Shown here: positions 54,771 through 63,508 of the stretch, one piece after another | Layout of the letters: every line of letters starts with the position of its first letter | Numbering within the stretch: position 1 is the stretch's first letter | Assembly: GCA_902613995.1 (NCBI GenBank) | Contig: CACMJG010000001.1 | Coordinates: forward strand, 187,518-251,517 | Source: an uncultured Alphaproteobacteria bacterium | GTDB lineage: Bacteria; Pseudomonadota; Alphaproteobacteria; Methylaequorales; Methylaequoraceae | Reading direction: 5' to 3' | DNA: 64,000 nt | Notes under the pieces: model-generated | The model's input: only the letters and a program-made list of their open reading frames with translations | Database searches by the model: none | What the model was told of the DNA's origin: nothing | Translations under genes and position numbers: made by a program

Positions 54771-54781
54771 TCAACAAATTT

Positions 54782-55618
54782 ATGAAAAAAAATTTTCCAA
54801 AACTTGATTGGGGAGGGTTTGCTTTATTAGAATATCTACTTTCCAAAAAAAAATTTCCCAAAAAATTTGAGGTCCTTGACATTGGTGGAGCCTTTGGAAA
54901 CCACAGCGAAGTAATGCGATCATTTGGATTATCTGTTGATTTAATTGATAAATATGAAGAAAAAGCAGAATTTAGAGGAGACTTCAATACTTTTAATTTC
55001 AAGAAAAAATATGATATGATATTTTGTTCTCATGTAATTGAACATCAAAGAAATCAGGGTGCATTTCTTGACAAAATTTACGACATTTTAAAAGATGAAG
55101 GTGATTTAGTTATTTCTGGCCCAACTCATGAAGCAGAAGCATTTGTTGAAGGACATATTTCAACAACAATTTTACCGATCTTTTTGCAGATATTAATATA
55201 TGCTGGTTTTGATTGTAAAAAAGGAAAGATGATGTCTATTGCAGGCGTAGAGAATTCATTCATTGTAAAAAAAGCAAAAAATTTCTCTTTAGATGAAAGA
55301 ACAGAAACAGGTTACAGATGGAGCCAAAAGCATCAAGAACGATCCCCTATTTTCTTAAAACCAGGAATAAAAGTTAAACTTGTAACTTTAATCACACACA
55401 ATTGTGAGGTAATAAAAACTCATGTTGAACATAAAAATAGTGAAAATCCTAAAATTGGCTTAATGTTTAATCCTCCAAAAAATCATAAAAATAAGAATGT
55501 TAATTTTCTTCTAAACATGTGGAATCGATTTCCAGTTTTTAACTCGAAATCAGAAGTAATTTATGAACCTTTGGCTAACAAAAGATCACAAATGCAATAC
55601 ATGAATTTTTCCATTTAG
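54782..55618 (+). CDS. SAM-dependent class I methyltransferase, possible flagellar regulon member
   Basis: About 278 residues from ATG 54782 (the in-frame TTG at 54755 is inside the sigma-54 site and rejected). SAM motif I FEVLDIGGAFGNH, acidic residue in VDLIDKYEE, motif FCSHVIEHQRN and post-motif LKDEGDLVISGPTHEAEAFVEGH. The C-terminal 100 residues are unlike common families. The target is unknown. A sigma-54 match and its place beside flagellar genes suggest it may modify flagellin or its glycan; this is inference. Confidence 0.75.
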   Translation: MKKNFPKLDWGGFALLEYLLSKKKFPKKFEVLDIGGAFGNHSEVMRSFGLSVDLIDKYEEKAEFRGDFNTFNFKKKYDMIFCSHVIEHQRNQGAFLDKIYDILKDEGDLVISGPTHEAEAFVEGHISTTILPIFLQILIYAGFDCKKGKMMSIAGVENSFIVKKAKNFSLDERTETGYRWSQKHQERSPIFLKPGIKVKLVTLITHNCEVIKTHVEHKNSENPKIGLMFNPPKNHKNKNVNFLLNMWNRFPVFNSKSEVIYEPLANKRSQMQYMNFSI

Positions 55619-55735
55619 CAAATTTTTTAAATCAAATTATAGTAAGTGATATTTAATTTAACACTCCGTATTACTTAATTTAAAAAAATAGTAAGGATTA
55701 ATAATCGTTTATAAATTCATGAAATAAATTGTAAA

Positions 55736-56068
55736 TTACATGTCTTTATAAGATTTGTAGAACTTAATTTTTTTTTTAATTCTACCTAGTGTCTCTGTTT
55801 TCTGTTGTCTCACTAAATCAATCATTTTATCATTAAGGAAAAAAATATTAGAAATCCTTGGTTTGTCATTAGTTGAAATTGGTTTTTTATTTTTAATAAT
55901 ATCCTTGAGAATTTTCTGTCTAATTTTTTCTAAATGAGCAATTTTATGAGAATTACCGCTTTCAATTAAGCTTGTCATCGATATACTTAATTCTTCGAGT
56001 CTTATAATTTGTTTCGACAAATTTTCATTACTTGACAAATCCTCTTGTACAAATTTATCTGATAGCAT
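55736..56068 (-). CDS. Small helical protein in the flagellar cluster (FliT position)
   Basis: 110 residues, almost entirely helical with coiled-coil character (LSKQIIRLEELSISMTSLIES, HLEKIRQKILKDII, LVRQQKTETLGRIKKKI). It begins inside the end of the first FliS-like gene (14-base overlap). In many bacteria a fliT gene follows fliS, and FliT is a small helical chaperone for FliD. The sequence shows no diagnostic motif, so the FliT role rests on place and fold type only. Confidence 0.5.
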   Translation of the reverse strand: MLSDKFVQEDLSSNENLSKQIIRLEELSISMTSLIESGNSHKIAHLEKIRQKILKDIIKNKKPISTNDKPRISNIFFLNDKMIDLVRQQKTETLGRIKKKIKFYKSYKDM

Positions 56069-56456
56069 TTATTTCCTCATCTGATTGAATATAATTAAAA
56101 TCAAACATCTTATCTAAATTAACGGCTGATTTCATAATTTCTTTACTTTTAAGACTTGTGATTCCCTCAATAAGTTTTTTTCTGCAATATTCATAAAATC
56201 TGAATAAATCAGAGGATAATTTTAATTCTTTATCAAAATCAAGACTTGTCTGAAGTGTATAGATTATTGTAAGAGCTTTTGTGAAGTTTTTTTGTCTTAC
56301 ATCATCAATCGTCTTTTCATTAATTTTTTGAGAAACAATCTTTAACGATCTAAGAAGCTCATAATTAATTTTTTTAAAAATTTCGAATGGATTAACGTTT
56401 TCCAAACCGTCATTTTGACTTTTTTTGTAATATTTCTTTGCTTGACTTAGTTTCAT
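56055..56456 (-). CDS. FliS-like flagellin export chaperone 1
   Basis: 133 residues, helical. Aligns with FliS: NPFEIFKKINYELLRSL (helix with the LY.G-type position), KALTIIYTLQTSLDFDKELKLSSDLFRFYEYCRKKLIEG, which is the conserved II..L...LD......DL..LY.Y....L pattern. FliS binds the C-terminal helix of flagellin in the cytoplasm and prevents premature assembly. A sigma-54 match lies 77-90 bases upstream, giving an expected leader of about 65 bases. Two more FliS-like genes are in this locus. Confidence 0.72.
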   Translation of the reverse strand: MKLSQAKKYYKKSQNDGLENVNPFEIFKKINYELLRSLKIVSQKINEKTIDDVRQKNFTKALTIIYTLQTSLDFDKELKLSSDLFRFYEYCRKKLIEGITSLKSKEIMKSAVNLDKMFDFNYIQSDEEINAIR

Positions 56457-56472
56457 AGGTTATTATTCCTGA

Positions 56473-56820
56473 ATGATCAATCCAAATTATAACTATGTTG
56501 ATCCAATTGCTAATCAATTTGTTGATAATGTAGCAAAAGGTATGCCACATCCAGTTAATAATAGAAATATTATTAGAGAAGTCGGAGATAATCATAATTT
56601 AAGCTCTTATAATAGAGAAAACTCAGAATTACTAAAAAAAAAGATTTATAGCCCAAAATTAGCACCAAGTAACGGGATCAGTACTGAAGCGTTTCTAAAA
56701 TCAAGGGAACTTTTTAGTCCAATATACTTTCATAACGAGAGCATAACAAAGTATCTCATGATATCCTCACTAAAAACTACTTCAAAACAACAAAAAAATA
56801 GTATTGATTTTAGGATTTAG
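56473..56820 (+). CDS. Hypothetical protein, divergent from the first FliS-like gene
   Basis: 115 residues, Asn/Ser/Lys-rich, without signal peptide or membrane segment. The start is 16 bases from the start of the opposite FliS-like gene, and the end overlaps the chloride transporter stop by 11 bases. The third-base composition looks like coding, but a sigma-54 match for the opposite gene lies inside it, so it could be a spurious frame. If real, it would be the only plus-strand gene in the flagellar cluster. Confidence 0.5.
   Translation: MINPNYNYVDPIANQFVDNVAKGMPHPVNNRNIIREVGDNHNLSSYNRENSELLKKKIYSPKLAPSNGISTEAFLKSRELFSPIYFHNESITKYLMISSLKTTSKQQKNSIDFRI
56533..56546 (-). promoter_or_regulatory. 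Sigma-54 (-24/-12) promoter match before FliS-like gene 1
   Basis: On the minus strand GTGGCATACCTTTTGCTAC gives GG at 56546-56545 and GC at 56534-56533 with a 10-base spacer, a close fit to the sigma-54 consensus TGGCAC-N5-TTGC. The expected start is near 56521. It lies inside the plus-strand hypothetical gene. Confidence 0.62.
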
Positions 56821-58516
56821 TCTCCACGTCAGCTCTAAATTCCTCTGCCTCAAGATAACTCACAAAAAGATCGTTTTCACTAAAAATGCCTATTATTTTT
56901 CCTTTATTGTCGACAACAGGTATCGATTCACCTACGAAATCTTTACATTTTTGAATCGTTTTTGATAAATCTTCATCATCATTGATTTTTAAAAACTTGG
57001 TTTTTTTTATGTCCTTAATTTTTAAATCGTTATTGTACGTTAGTAATTTTGGCAAAGAGAGTTTACCTAAAAGTTTATCATTCAAACCAACATAGTATGC
57101 TTCACTGCACTCAAAAGTTTTAAACATTTCGATGGCTTCTTTGACCGTAATATTTCCATCAATTTTAAGAAAATCTTTATCAACAATTTCTTTAATTTTT
57201 TTTCTTTGCAGAAATAAAATGTCTCTTCCTACTGTAATGTCTATGTTACGGTTGTTTAAAAGTTGGTCAAATGTTGATTGGCCAATCAATTGCGATGAAA
57301 CTATTGTCGCAACAACGATACACACGCCTGCAGATAGTGCAGCCTGATAATTAGACGTTAACTCAAAAACTATCAGTACATTTGCAATTGGCCCTCCAAT
57401 TATACAACTTCCTAATGCAGCCATTGAAGATAAAATTATTAAAAAGGGATTAACATTCTCTGAAAGAAGTGTTCCCAAACCAGCAGAAACCACTCCTAAA
57501 CTTGCACCTAAAAATAACGCTGGAGCAAATATACCCCCCACAAGACCCATTCTTATACACAAAGTAGTTAAAAACAATTTCAAAACTAAAAATATTAAAG
57601 CAAGATTTAATGTTATTTTATTATTTAATAAATCATTAATTGTTTGAGATCCGATACCGGTCACCTCGGGAAACTTAATGGCAACTATACCACAAATTAC
57701 TCCAGCATATGCAGGGGTTAAATATGATTTCGAACCTACATTATTGAGAAAATTAAAATTTTTATTAGTTAACAAATATGAATATAAACTTGCTAAGAGA
57801 CCTGCAAATATTCCCGCTAGAATTATTACAATTACATTTATTGCATTATTTCCTGTGACAGTTGGAATATTTAATGATGGTTCATATTCAAAAATTTCTA
57901 CTGTAAAAAAATAAGAAATAATTGACGACAATAAAATGGGTGAAAAACTCGCTAAAGATTGATGGCGAAGTACCACTTCACGTGCATATATTAAACCAGC
58001 TAAAGGTGCTCCAAAACCAGCAGAAATTGCAGAAGCTACTCCAGAACTGACTAAAATTTTATAATCAGGTGCATAGGAAAATAGTTTTTTTATTTCTGCG
58101 CCAATGGTCCCACCAAAATGAACCAGTGGTCCATACTGTCCAACAGAACTTCCGCATGATATTGATAGAATTGATGCTATTGATGTTAAAAAACCTGATT
58201 TAACATTTAATTCCTCGTCATCTTTATGGACCGATAAAATAACATCTGGGGGACCATGCCATCTTTTTCCTTTTGTAAAGTTTCTTATTATTCCAACTAA
58301 AAGTCCTACCAAAAAAGGTACAATCAAAAAGAAAAAAATAATCTTTATGACTAATTCGTTTATACTAAAGTGTTGTTGATTGACTAAATCAGTAAAGTCT
58401 GTCCTAAATATATTTGATAAAAAATTAATTGAGTAAAGAAAAATCTGGACTAGTACTGCAACAGATGATCCAACAACTAGTCCAGTCAGAATTACCGAAA
58501 TTATTTTTCCAACCAT
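56810..58516 (-). CDS. ClC-type chloride transporter with C-terminal CBS pair
   Basis: 568 residues: about 10 membrane helices then a CBS domain pair (about 430-560, KTFECSEAYYVGLNDKLLG and CKDFVGESIPVVDNKGKIIGIFSENDLF). ClC selectivity motifs are SCGSSVGQYGPLVHFGG (normally G(R/K)EGP), GAPLAGLIYAREV and GGIFAPALFLGASLG. The gating glutamate of GxEGP is Tyr128, while the proton-path glutamate equivalent (Glu180) is kept. Without the gate the protein may behave as a channel or have altered coupling. It lies 39 bases after a FliS-like gene and may be cotranscribed with the filament genes. Confidence 0.9.
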   Translation of the reverse strand: MVGKIISVILTGLVVGSSVAVLVQIFLYSINFLSNIFRTDFTDLVNQQHFSINELVIKIIFFFLIVPFLVGLLVGIIRNFTKGKRWHGPPDVILSVHKDDEELNVKSGFLTSIASILSISCGSSVGQYGPLVHFGGTIGAEIKKLFSYAPDYKILVSSGVASAISAGFGAPLAGLIYAREVVLRHQSLASFSPILLSSIISYFFTVEIFEYEPSLNIPTVTGNNAINVIVIILAGIFAGLLASLYSYLLTNKNFNFLNNVGSKSYLTPAYAGVICGIVAIKFPEVTGIGSQTINDLLNNKITLNLALIFLVLKLFLTTLCIRMGLVGGIFAPALFLGASLGVVSAGLGTLLSENVNPFLIILSSMAALGSCIIGGPIANVLIVFELTSNYQAALSAGVCIVVATIVSSQLIGQSTFDQLLNNRNIDITVGRDILFLQRKKIKEIVDKDFLKIDGNITVKEAIEMFKTFECSEAYYVGLNDKLLGKLSLPKLLTYNNDLKIKDIKKTKFLKINDDEDLSKTIQKCKDFVGESIPVVDNKGKIIGIFSENDLFVSYLEAEEFRADVETKS

Positions 58517-58555
58517 GAATTAACATTCTATGGTATTGAAAAAAAATAACAAACA

Positions 58556-58942
58556 CTAAATAGAGGGTTTGATTTTAGCCCAAGATTGATAAAGCGTTTT
58601 TGCAATTTCTCTTGAAGAGTCTAAGAGAACATATTCTTGTTTTTCGTAAATCATTTTCATTGCAAATCTTATGTGCCTGTATAGTTCTCTAAAGTTTTCA
58701 CTTATACTCTTTGATTCTTCATTGCTAAAGTCTAATGTAACCTGAAGGCCAGATGCAATTCTATCCACTTTGTATGCAATCTGTGTGGCATTAGATCCCT
58801 TTTTATCTTTTGATTTGTTTAATTCTTCAAGATTGTCACTTAATCCTTTATATAATTTTAGAATTATATTATGTCTTTCTTTTGAACTAAGTTCATTTTT
58901 TTCCTCAACTTTTTTTGTAATATTTTGTTTTTCCATTTCCAT
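58556..58942 (-). CDS. FliS-like flagellin export chaperone 2
   Basis: 128 residues with a charged N-terminal extension (about 1-22). HNIILKLYKGLSDNLEEL, KVDRIASGLQVTLDFSNEESKSISENFRELYRHIRFAM and the closing LDSSREIAKTLYQSWAKI follow the FliS pattern, including the final REI...W.. helix. It lies 42 bases after the short flagellin gene and is preceded by AAAGGAG. It probably serves that flagellin. Confidence 0.72.
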   Translation of the reverse strand: MEMEKQNITKKVEEKNELSSKERHNIILKLYKGLSDNLEELNKSKDKKGSNATQIAYKVDRIASGLQVTLDFSNEESKSISENFRELYRHIRFAMKMIYEKQEYVLLDSSREIAKTLYQSWAKIKPSI

Positions 58943-58984
58943 TACTCCTTTTCTAAAATATTAAACGACTAAGATTCTAATTGT

Positions 58985-59749
58985 TTAGAGAATTAATAAC
59001 TTTTTATTTTCTTCAACTTCATTAGCTTTAGTGACCATACTTGTTGCATATTTTTGTATTAAAGTATTTTTCATCAACTTTGCTGTTTCAACTGCAAAGT
59101 TTGTATCCATTAATCTCGCTGCCGATTCTAATTCAATTGAAGCTAATGCACTTGCGGTATTCTGAAATCCACCTACTGACGTTAAATGACCAGAAACATG
59201 ACCCAGTGAGGTTTGTATTTCTCCTATTGCTGTATCAGCGGTTGAGTTTGAACCAGTGGCATCGGATACATTCGTTGCAGTTATACCATCTGTAGTTTTT
59301 ATAGTTGTTGTATTGCCGTCTGCATCCCTTGTTACACCGAAAGTTTTTGCGCTTGTGCCAAGAATTGCAATGTTATGAAATTTTGCAGAAGATACTATTG
59401 CATCTATGGAGTCACTGACTGAAATTGCTTCTGCATTTAATGCCGCAGTATCTGATGCATCGTTTGTTGAATTTGTATCTGCAACTCCTATTTCTCTTAA
59501 TCTCGTAGCTAATGCCGCCAATTCTATAAGTGCAGATTCAGCACTTAAAAGTAAATCTAATGCGACTTGTGTTGATGAAACTACTTGTTGATTTGATTTT
59601 CCTTTGGCCTTGAGTCCCACACCCTGAGACATGTCACCTGCTGGTGAACCAGCGAGAATGTTCAGCCCAGTGGTAAGTCGTGAAATCGACCTTCTTACTT
59701 TGGCTGATGTTTCTCCTAATTTAATTGCTGGATAAAGTGCTAGGGACAT
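58985..59749 (-). CDS. Short divergent flagellin-family protein
   Basis: 254 residues. The N-terminal D0/D1 helix is SRLTTGLNILAGSPAGDMSQGVGLKAKGKSNQQVVSSTQVALDLLLSAESAL, where normal flagellins have [20 protein letters not shown]. The C-terminal half has MDTNFAVETAKLMKNTLIQKYATSMVTKANE, the flagellin D0 helix (usual IADTDFA.ESA.LAK..IL.QA...MLAQAN), then an extra tail EVEENKKLLIL after the normal end. The middle is short. It may be a minor or junction flagellin. It starts 6 bases after a FliS-like gene without its own clear ribosome binding site. Confidence 0.85.
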   Translation of the reverse strand: MSLALYPAIKLGETSAKVRRSISRLTTGLNILAGSPAGDMSQGVGLKAKGKSNQQVVSSTQVALDLLLSAESALIELAALATRLREIGVADTNSTNDASDTAALNAEAISVSDSIDAIVSSAKFHNIAILGTSAKTFGVTRDADGNTTTIKTTDGITATNVSDATGSNSTADTAIGEIQTSLGHVSGHLTSVGGFQNTASALASIELESAARLMDTNFAVETAKLMKNTLIQKYATSMVTKANEVEENKKLLIL

Positions 59750-59755
59750 TCATAA

Positions 59756-60154
59756 TTAACCAAAAGCTTCAGCTTTGTCTGCTGCAAGTGAGACTCTGTC
59801 CCAACTCTCTGAGATATCCTCTAAGACTTTGACGCATCCAGGTACAAAATCATAATCATTAAAATCTCTAACTCTTATTATTGAAAATAAACAATGTTTG
59901 TAGAGATAATCTAAATCTTTAGTTAGTTGAGATTCTTTACTCTTATCGAGGGTATTGACAAGCCAGAAGAAATTATTGATGATTGCTGTGCACATTGTTG
60001 GAATATTTTTTTCTTCAACAACACCATCATGTAGTTGCTTGATCTGCTCAGAAGTGTAAATAATTGCTTTTTTAATTTTTTCGATACCGTCGAGTGTCGC
60101 CTCTCGATTGTCGAGTACAAATAAGCCCTTTATATCTTTTAAATCGTTTTTCAT
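59756..60154 (-). CDS. FliS-like flagellin export chaperone 3
   Basis: 132 residues, helical. KIKKAIIYTSEQIKQL, the core CTAIINNFFWLVNTLDKSKESQLTKDLDYLYKHCLFSI and the last helix VKVLEDISESWDRV match the FliS layout (AI..I...L...LD....L..DL..LY). It lies 60 bases after fliD and is directly followed by the short flagellin gene, which shows no ribosome binding site of its own; translation of the two is probably coupled. Confidence 0.7.
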   Translation of the reverse strand: MKNDLKDIKGLFVLDNREATLDGIEKIKKAIIYTSEQIKQLHDGVVEEKNIPTMCTAIINNFFWLVNTLDKSKESQLTKDLDYLYKHCLFSIIRVRDFNDYDFVPGCVKVLEDISESWDRVSLAADKAEAFG

Positions 60155-60214
60155 TACTGCTCCAAATAAATTATTCAGTAAGTTTAACGACAGAATTGTT
60201 AAAATATTTAGTTT

Positions 60215-61882
60215 TTAATCCTTACCAGATTTGAATGCATTCTTTAATAGATCTGATGTTTCATTAAGTCCTGCAATAACGCTGTCCATTGCAGAATATT
60301 GTGTTTGATACCTTGCGTACAATGCTTCAATTCGTTCATCAAGAGCTAATTTTTTATCTTCAATCTCTCTAAGACGACTTTTTGAACCGTCTAAACTGGT
60401 CTGTATCAACCCATCAAATTTGATATAAACATCTAATTTGTCCTGCAATTCTGAAATAAAACTTCTACCATAGTGAATTGTTCCTGATGTATCACTTGAT
60501 GTAATAGTAAGAGCTAATCCGTTCGGATCTCCTGACGAAACGGAGTATGTTGTTCCTGAAACTGAAGCAGAAACACCGCCAATAGTACCAGAACCAGAAC
60601 TTACATTTACAGCATATGATCCAGGAGTAGTATCAGAAATACTATATCTCAATGGATTAATATCAGGATTATCACTAACAATTTGATCTTTAAAAAAAGC
60701 CAATAGTGAATTGGGGTTACTTTTAAATGTTCTTTCAAGTGCATCAGCATCTGCAAAAGTCAATGTTCCGTCCCTATTAGTTTTAACACCAAGATTCGAC
60801 AAGTAATAAGGGCCACCTTCGTATCCATTGATTGCAGTTCCATTTGCAGACCTCATATCATTTTGAATACTTCTCAATAATGAGTCACCTGCCAATATTC
60901 CAGAATTTTCATCCTCATCGTTTGCAACTCTCAAGTTTTCTAATGATGCCATTACATCATTGTATGTTGTCACAAAATCCTGAATTGAGGTTTGAGCTGC
61001 ATCCAAATCAACTTCACTTTTAATTGTGATTGCTGATCCGGACGTTTTCAATAAATCCAATGTCATGCCGGAAAATAAATCATCGATGCTATTTGTATCC
61101 CTTGTCATACTGACTCCGTCAACTGTAAAACTAGAATCTGTTCCTGCAACCCTCTGCGTGAGTTGAGCTCCATCTGTTGTGTCGTATGCATATACTGGAG
61201 ATGATGCATGATTATCGGTTATCTTCATTTCATTAGCCGCACCAAACTGACTTTTTATTGACAGCATATAATTTGATCCATCGTATAATACCGACGCAAT
61301 AACGTCCTGTTCTCCGTCATTGTTCGAATCTGTTGCAGCATTGTTGATCATATCTCGAAATTGATTCAATGTTGTTGTTGATGAGGCAGTTACAGAAACT
61401 GCTGTCATACCATTTGAAGTGTGGGTCTGTCCTCCTCCCTGTGTGGGGTCTGCAGACCAGGTTCCAAACGTAATCGATAATGTTCTAGCTCCAACAGTAT
61501 TGTTAGGTGAAGAAAGACTTGGGCCGGTAAGTGTATGAGCTGTAGCTAGAGAACTGACAGTTAACTGAGAATTTATAGCAGAGGCAGCAGAATTTCCGTT
61601 AGCTGAAAATGTTGCAATTGTAGAATCAGAGGTTGTGCCTTGATACCCTAGTGAGTTATTGCTTTGTATAATTGCTAAATTGTCATTAAAAACTTTTAAA
61701 TTATTTTTAATTTGTGAAAAAGCTGAAATTCGTGCAGAAAAATCTGATTCTCTTTTTTCAAGTTGCTCCTTTGGACCAGCAATCTCAGCTTCAACCAAAG
61801 TTTCAATTAAAGCGCTTGTATCTAAACCTGAACCTACACCGAGTTTAGAAAGAATTTCAGGTCTGTTATTTACTGAGGTCAT
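60215..61882 (-). CDS. fliD: Flagellar filament capping protein FliD
   Basis: 555 residues. N-terminal LSKLGVGSGLDTSALIETLVEAEIAGPKEQLEKRESDFSARISAFSQIKN is the FliD D0/D1 opening, and the C terminus has YAR(Y)QTQYSAMDSVIAGLNETSDLLKNAF, the matching capping helix. The middle is Ser/Thr-rich. FliD caps the growing filament and folds flagellin on arrival. It lies 30 bases after the long flagellin gene and upstream of a FliS-like gene. Confidence 0.94.
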   Translation of the reverse strand: MTSVNNRPEILSKLGVGSGLDTSALIETLVEAEIAGPKEQLEKRESDFSARISAFSQIKNNLKVFNDNLAIIQSNNSLGYQGTTSDSTIATFSANGNSAASAINSQLTVSSLATAHTLTGPSLSSPNNTVGARTLSITFGTWSADPTQGGGQTHTSNGMTAVSVTASSTTTLNQFRDMINNAATDSNNDGEQDVIASVLYDGSNYMLSIKSQFGAANEMKITDNHASSPVYAYDTTDGAQLTQRVAGTDSSFTVDGVSMTRDTNSIDDLFSGMTLDLLKTSGSAITIKSEVDLDAAQTSIQDFVTTYNDVMASLENLRVANDEDENSGILAGDSLLRSIQNDMRSANGTAINGYEGGPYYLSNLGVKTNRDGTLTFADADALERTFKSNPNSLLAFFKDQIVSDNPDINPLRYSISDTTPGSYAVNVSSGSGTIGGVSASVSGTTYSVSSGDPNGLALTITSSDTSGTIHYGRSFISELQDKLDVYIKFDGLIQTSLDGSKSRLREIEDKKLALDERIEALYARYQTQYSAMDSVIAGLNETSDLLKNAFKSGKD

Positions 61883-61912
61883 ATCATACTAACGTCCCAA
61901 TTTAGTTTTTTT

Positions 61913-63472
61913 TTACTGGAATAAAATTAGTACATTTTGCATTGTTCGTGATGCTTGAGAAATCATATTCATTCCAGACTGTTGAAGAATTTGTGATTTT
62001 GCCAATCTAGCTGATTCTGCTGCAAAATTAGCATCTACTATTCGAGATCTAGAAGTTTTTTGATTTGTAGAAACATTTGTGAGGTTATCAATCACAACAT
62101 TCATTCTACTCATTATAGCTCCAAACTTTGCACGTTCCATGTGGACTCTATCTAGTGCCCTATCTATTACTTTTAATGCATCAACAGCACCAGAAACCGT
62201 TCTGATATCAATAGTAGAAACCTTATTTAATGTAGCCGTACCTGGTGCGGCTTCGAAAAGCCCTTGTCCTGCAGTAGCAGATATAGTAAATGTCTGTGAT
62301 GAATGAAATGTAATTTGACCTGTAAAACGTACCGTGTCAGAGTTAGCATTACTATTTGTATCAACAACAGTGGTAATTTGAGTGGCTGCTTCATCAAGCT
62401 GATCTTGAGACAATGCGGTAAATGTAAACTTTGTATTTGCATTTGTCACAGTTGCAAAATCTACATCTTCAATAATTACATCTTCACCTTCATCTTGAAC
62501 TATTATAATGTTAGTTTTATCTGCACTTAAAGTAGCTCTAATACCAGTATTGGCACTATAAGCATTTATTGCATCTCTCAGATTACTTAGATCTGAAGTT
62601 CCTACATTTGCTCCGACTGCAATAGTAGCTGAAATAGCTTGAGCGTCAGTATTTTTACCATATAAATTAAATCCTACAACATGATCTCCATTTGCATCGG
62701 TACTATTGACCTGAATTTTAACTGTTGTGGTAGCAGTTGCACTCACACCCGTATTATCAAATTTATTATTAACTAACTCGACTATTCTTTTAGCTGATTC
62801 ACCACCAGCAAGACCTACGGTTGCTTGACCAACCAAACCTGTAATTGTCAAGTCATCATTTGTAGTTACCCTATTATTTGCTCCTGCTTTATTAGCACCA
62901 ACATTACCTTCTGATGCTAGGTTGTTAGCAGTACCAGCTTCATCCATACTGGTTGAGCTTTGAAAGGCACCAATTTTATCTATTCTCATGTTAGCCACGG
63001 AGATTACGGCTTTTTCTCGTTCATGCGTTCCGATTTGAAAACGTCTGTCAGCAAAAGTACCGTCTAGCACAGCAATTTCATTAAAAGTGGTATCTCTTGC
63101 AACTCTGTCCATTTCTTGAAGCAACTGATCTGCTTCTGTTTGTAAATAAATTCTTTGTTCTGCATTCAATATGTCTGTTGCAGCTTGAATTGATAATTCT
63201 CTAATTCTTTGTAATGCTTGAGAGTGCTCATTAATTGCACTTTCAGCTACTTGAGCCATAGATAATACATCTGATGCATTTCTTATAGACATATCAAGAG
63301 CTCTGACTGTAGCTAACATTCTATCACTGATTGCTGCTCCAGCTGCATCATCACCTGCATTATTAATTCTACTTCCAGAAGAAATACGTTCCATTGCCTG
63401 GAGCATTTCTCTTTCTGTTTTCATAATATGCTTTAGCGATGCTTGGCTATTTACTGTGCTTACGCTAACCAT
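61913..63472 (-). CDS. Flagellin (519 residues)
   Basis: Full flagellin: N-terminal D0/D1 SLKHIMKTEREMLQAMERISSGSRINNAGDDAAGAAISDRM, MAQVAESAINEHSQALQRIRELSIQAATDI and C-terminal RSRIVDANFAAESARLAKSQILQQSGMNMISQASRTMQNVLILFQ. The variable middle (about 165-440) is large and Ala/Thr/Asn/Asp-rich. A perfect sigma-54 promoter and a TTAGGAG ribosome binding site precede it. Cotranscription with fliD and the following genes is likely, as no terminator separates them. Confidence 0.96.
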   Translation of the reverse strand: MVSVSTVNSQASLKHIMKTEREMLQAMERISSGSRINNAGDDAAGAAISDRMLATVRALDMSIRNASDVLSMAQVAESAINEHSQALQRIRELSIQAATDILNAEQRIYLQTEADQLLQEMDRVARDTTFNEIAVLDGTFADRRFQIGTHEREKAVISVANMRIDKIGAFQSSTSMDEAGTANNLASEGNVGANKAGANNRVTTNDDLTITGLVGQATVGLAGGESAKRIVELVNNKFDNTGVSATATTTVKIQVNSTDANGDHVVGFNLYGKNTDAQAISATIAVGANVGTSDLSNLRDAINAYSANTGIRATLSADKTNIIIVQDEGEDVIIEDVDFATVTNANTKFTFTALSQDQLDEAATQITTVVDTNSNANSDTVRFTGQITFHSSQTFTISATAGQGLFEAAPGTATLNKVSTIDIRTVSGAVDALKVIDRALDRVHMERAKFGAIMSRMNVVIDNLTNVSTNQKTSRSRIVDANFAAESARLAKSQILQQSGMNMISQASRTMQNVLILFQ

Positions 63473-63508
63473 TTATATATCTCCTAAATTTTTTCACGTT
63501 GTATCTCT

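Noticed and set aside
54755..54781. TTG start of the methyltransferase at 54755
   Set aside because: It falls inside the sigma-54 site and adds residues without a match.
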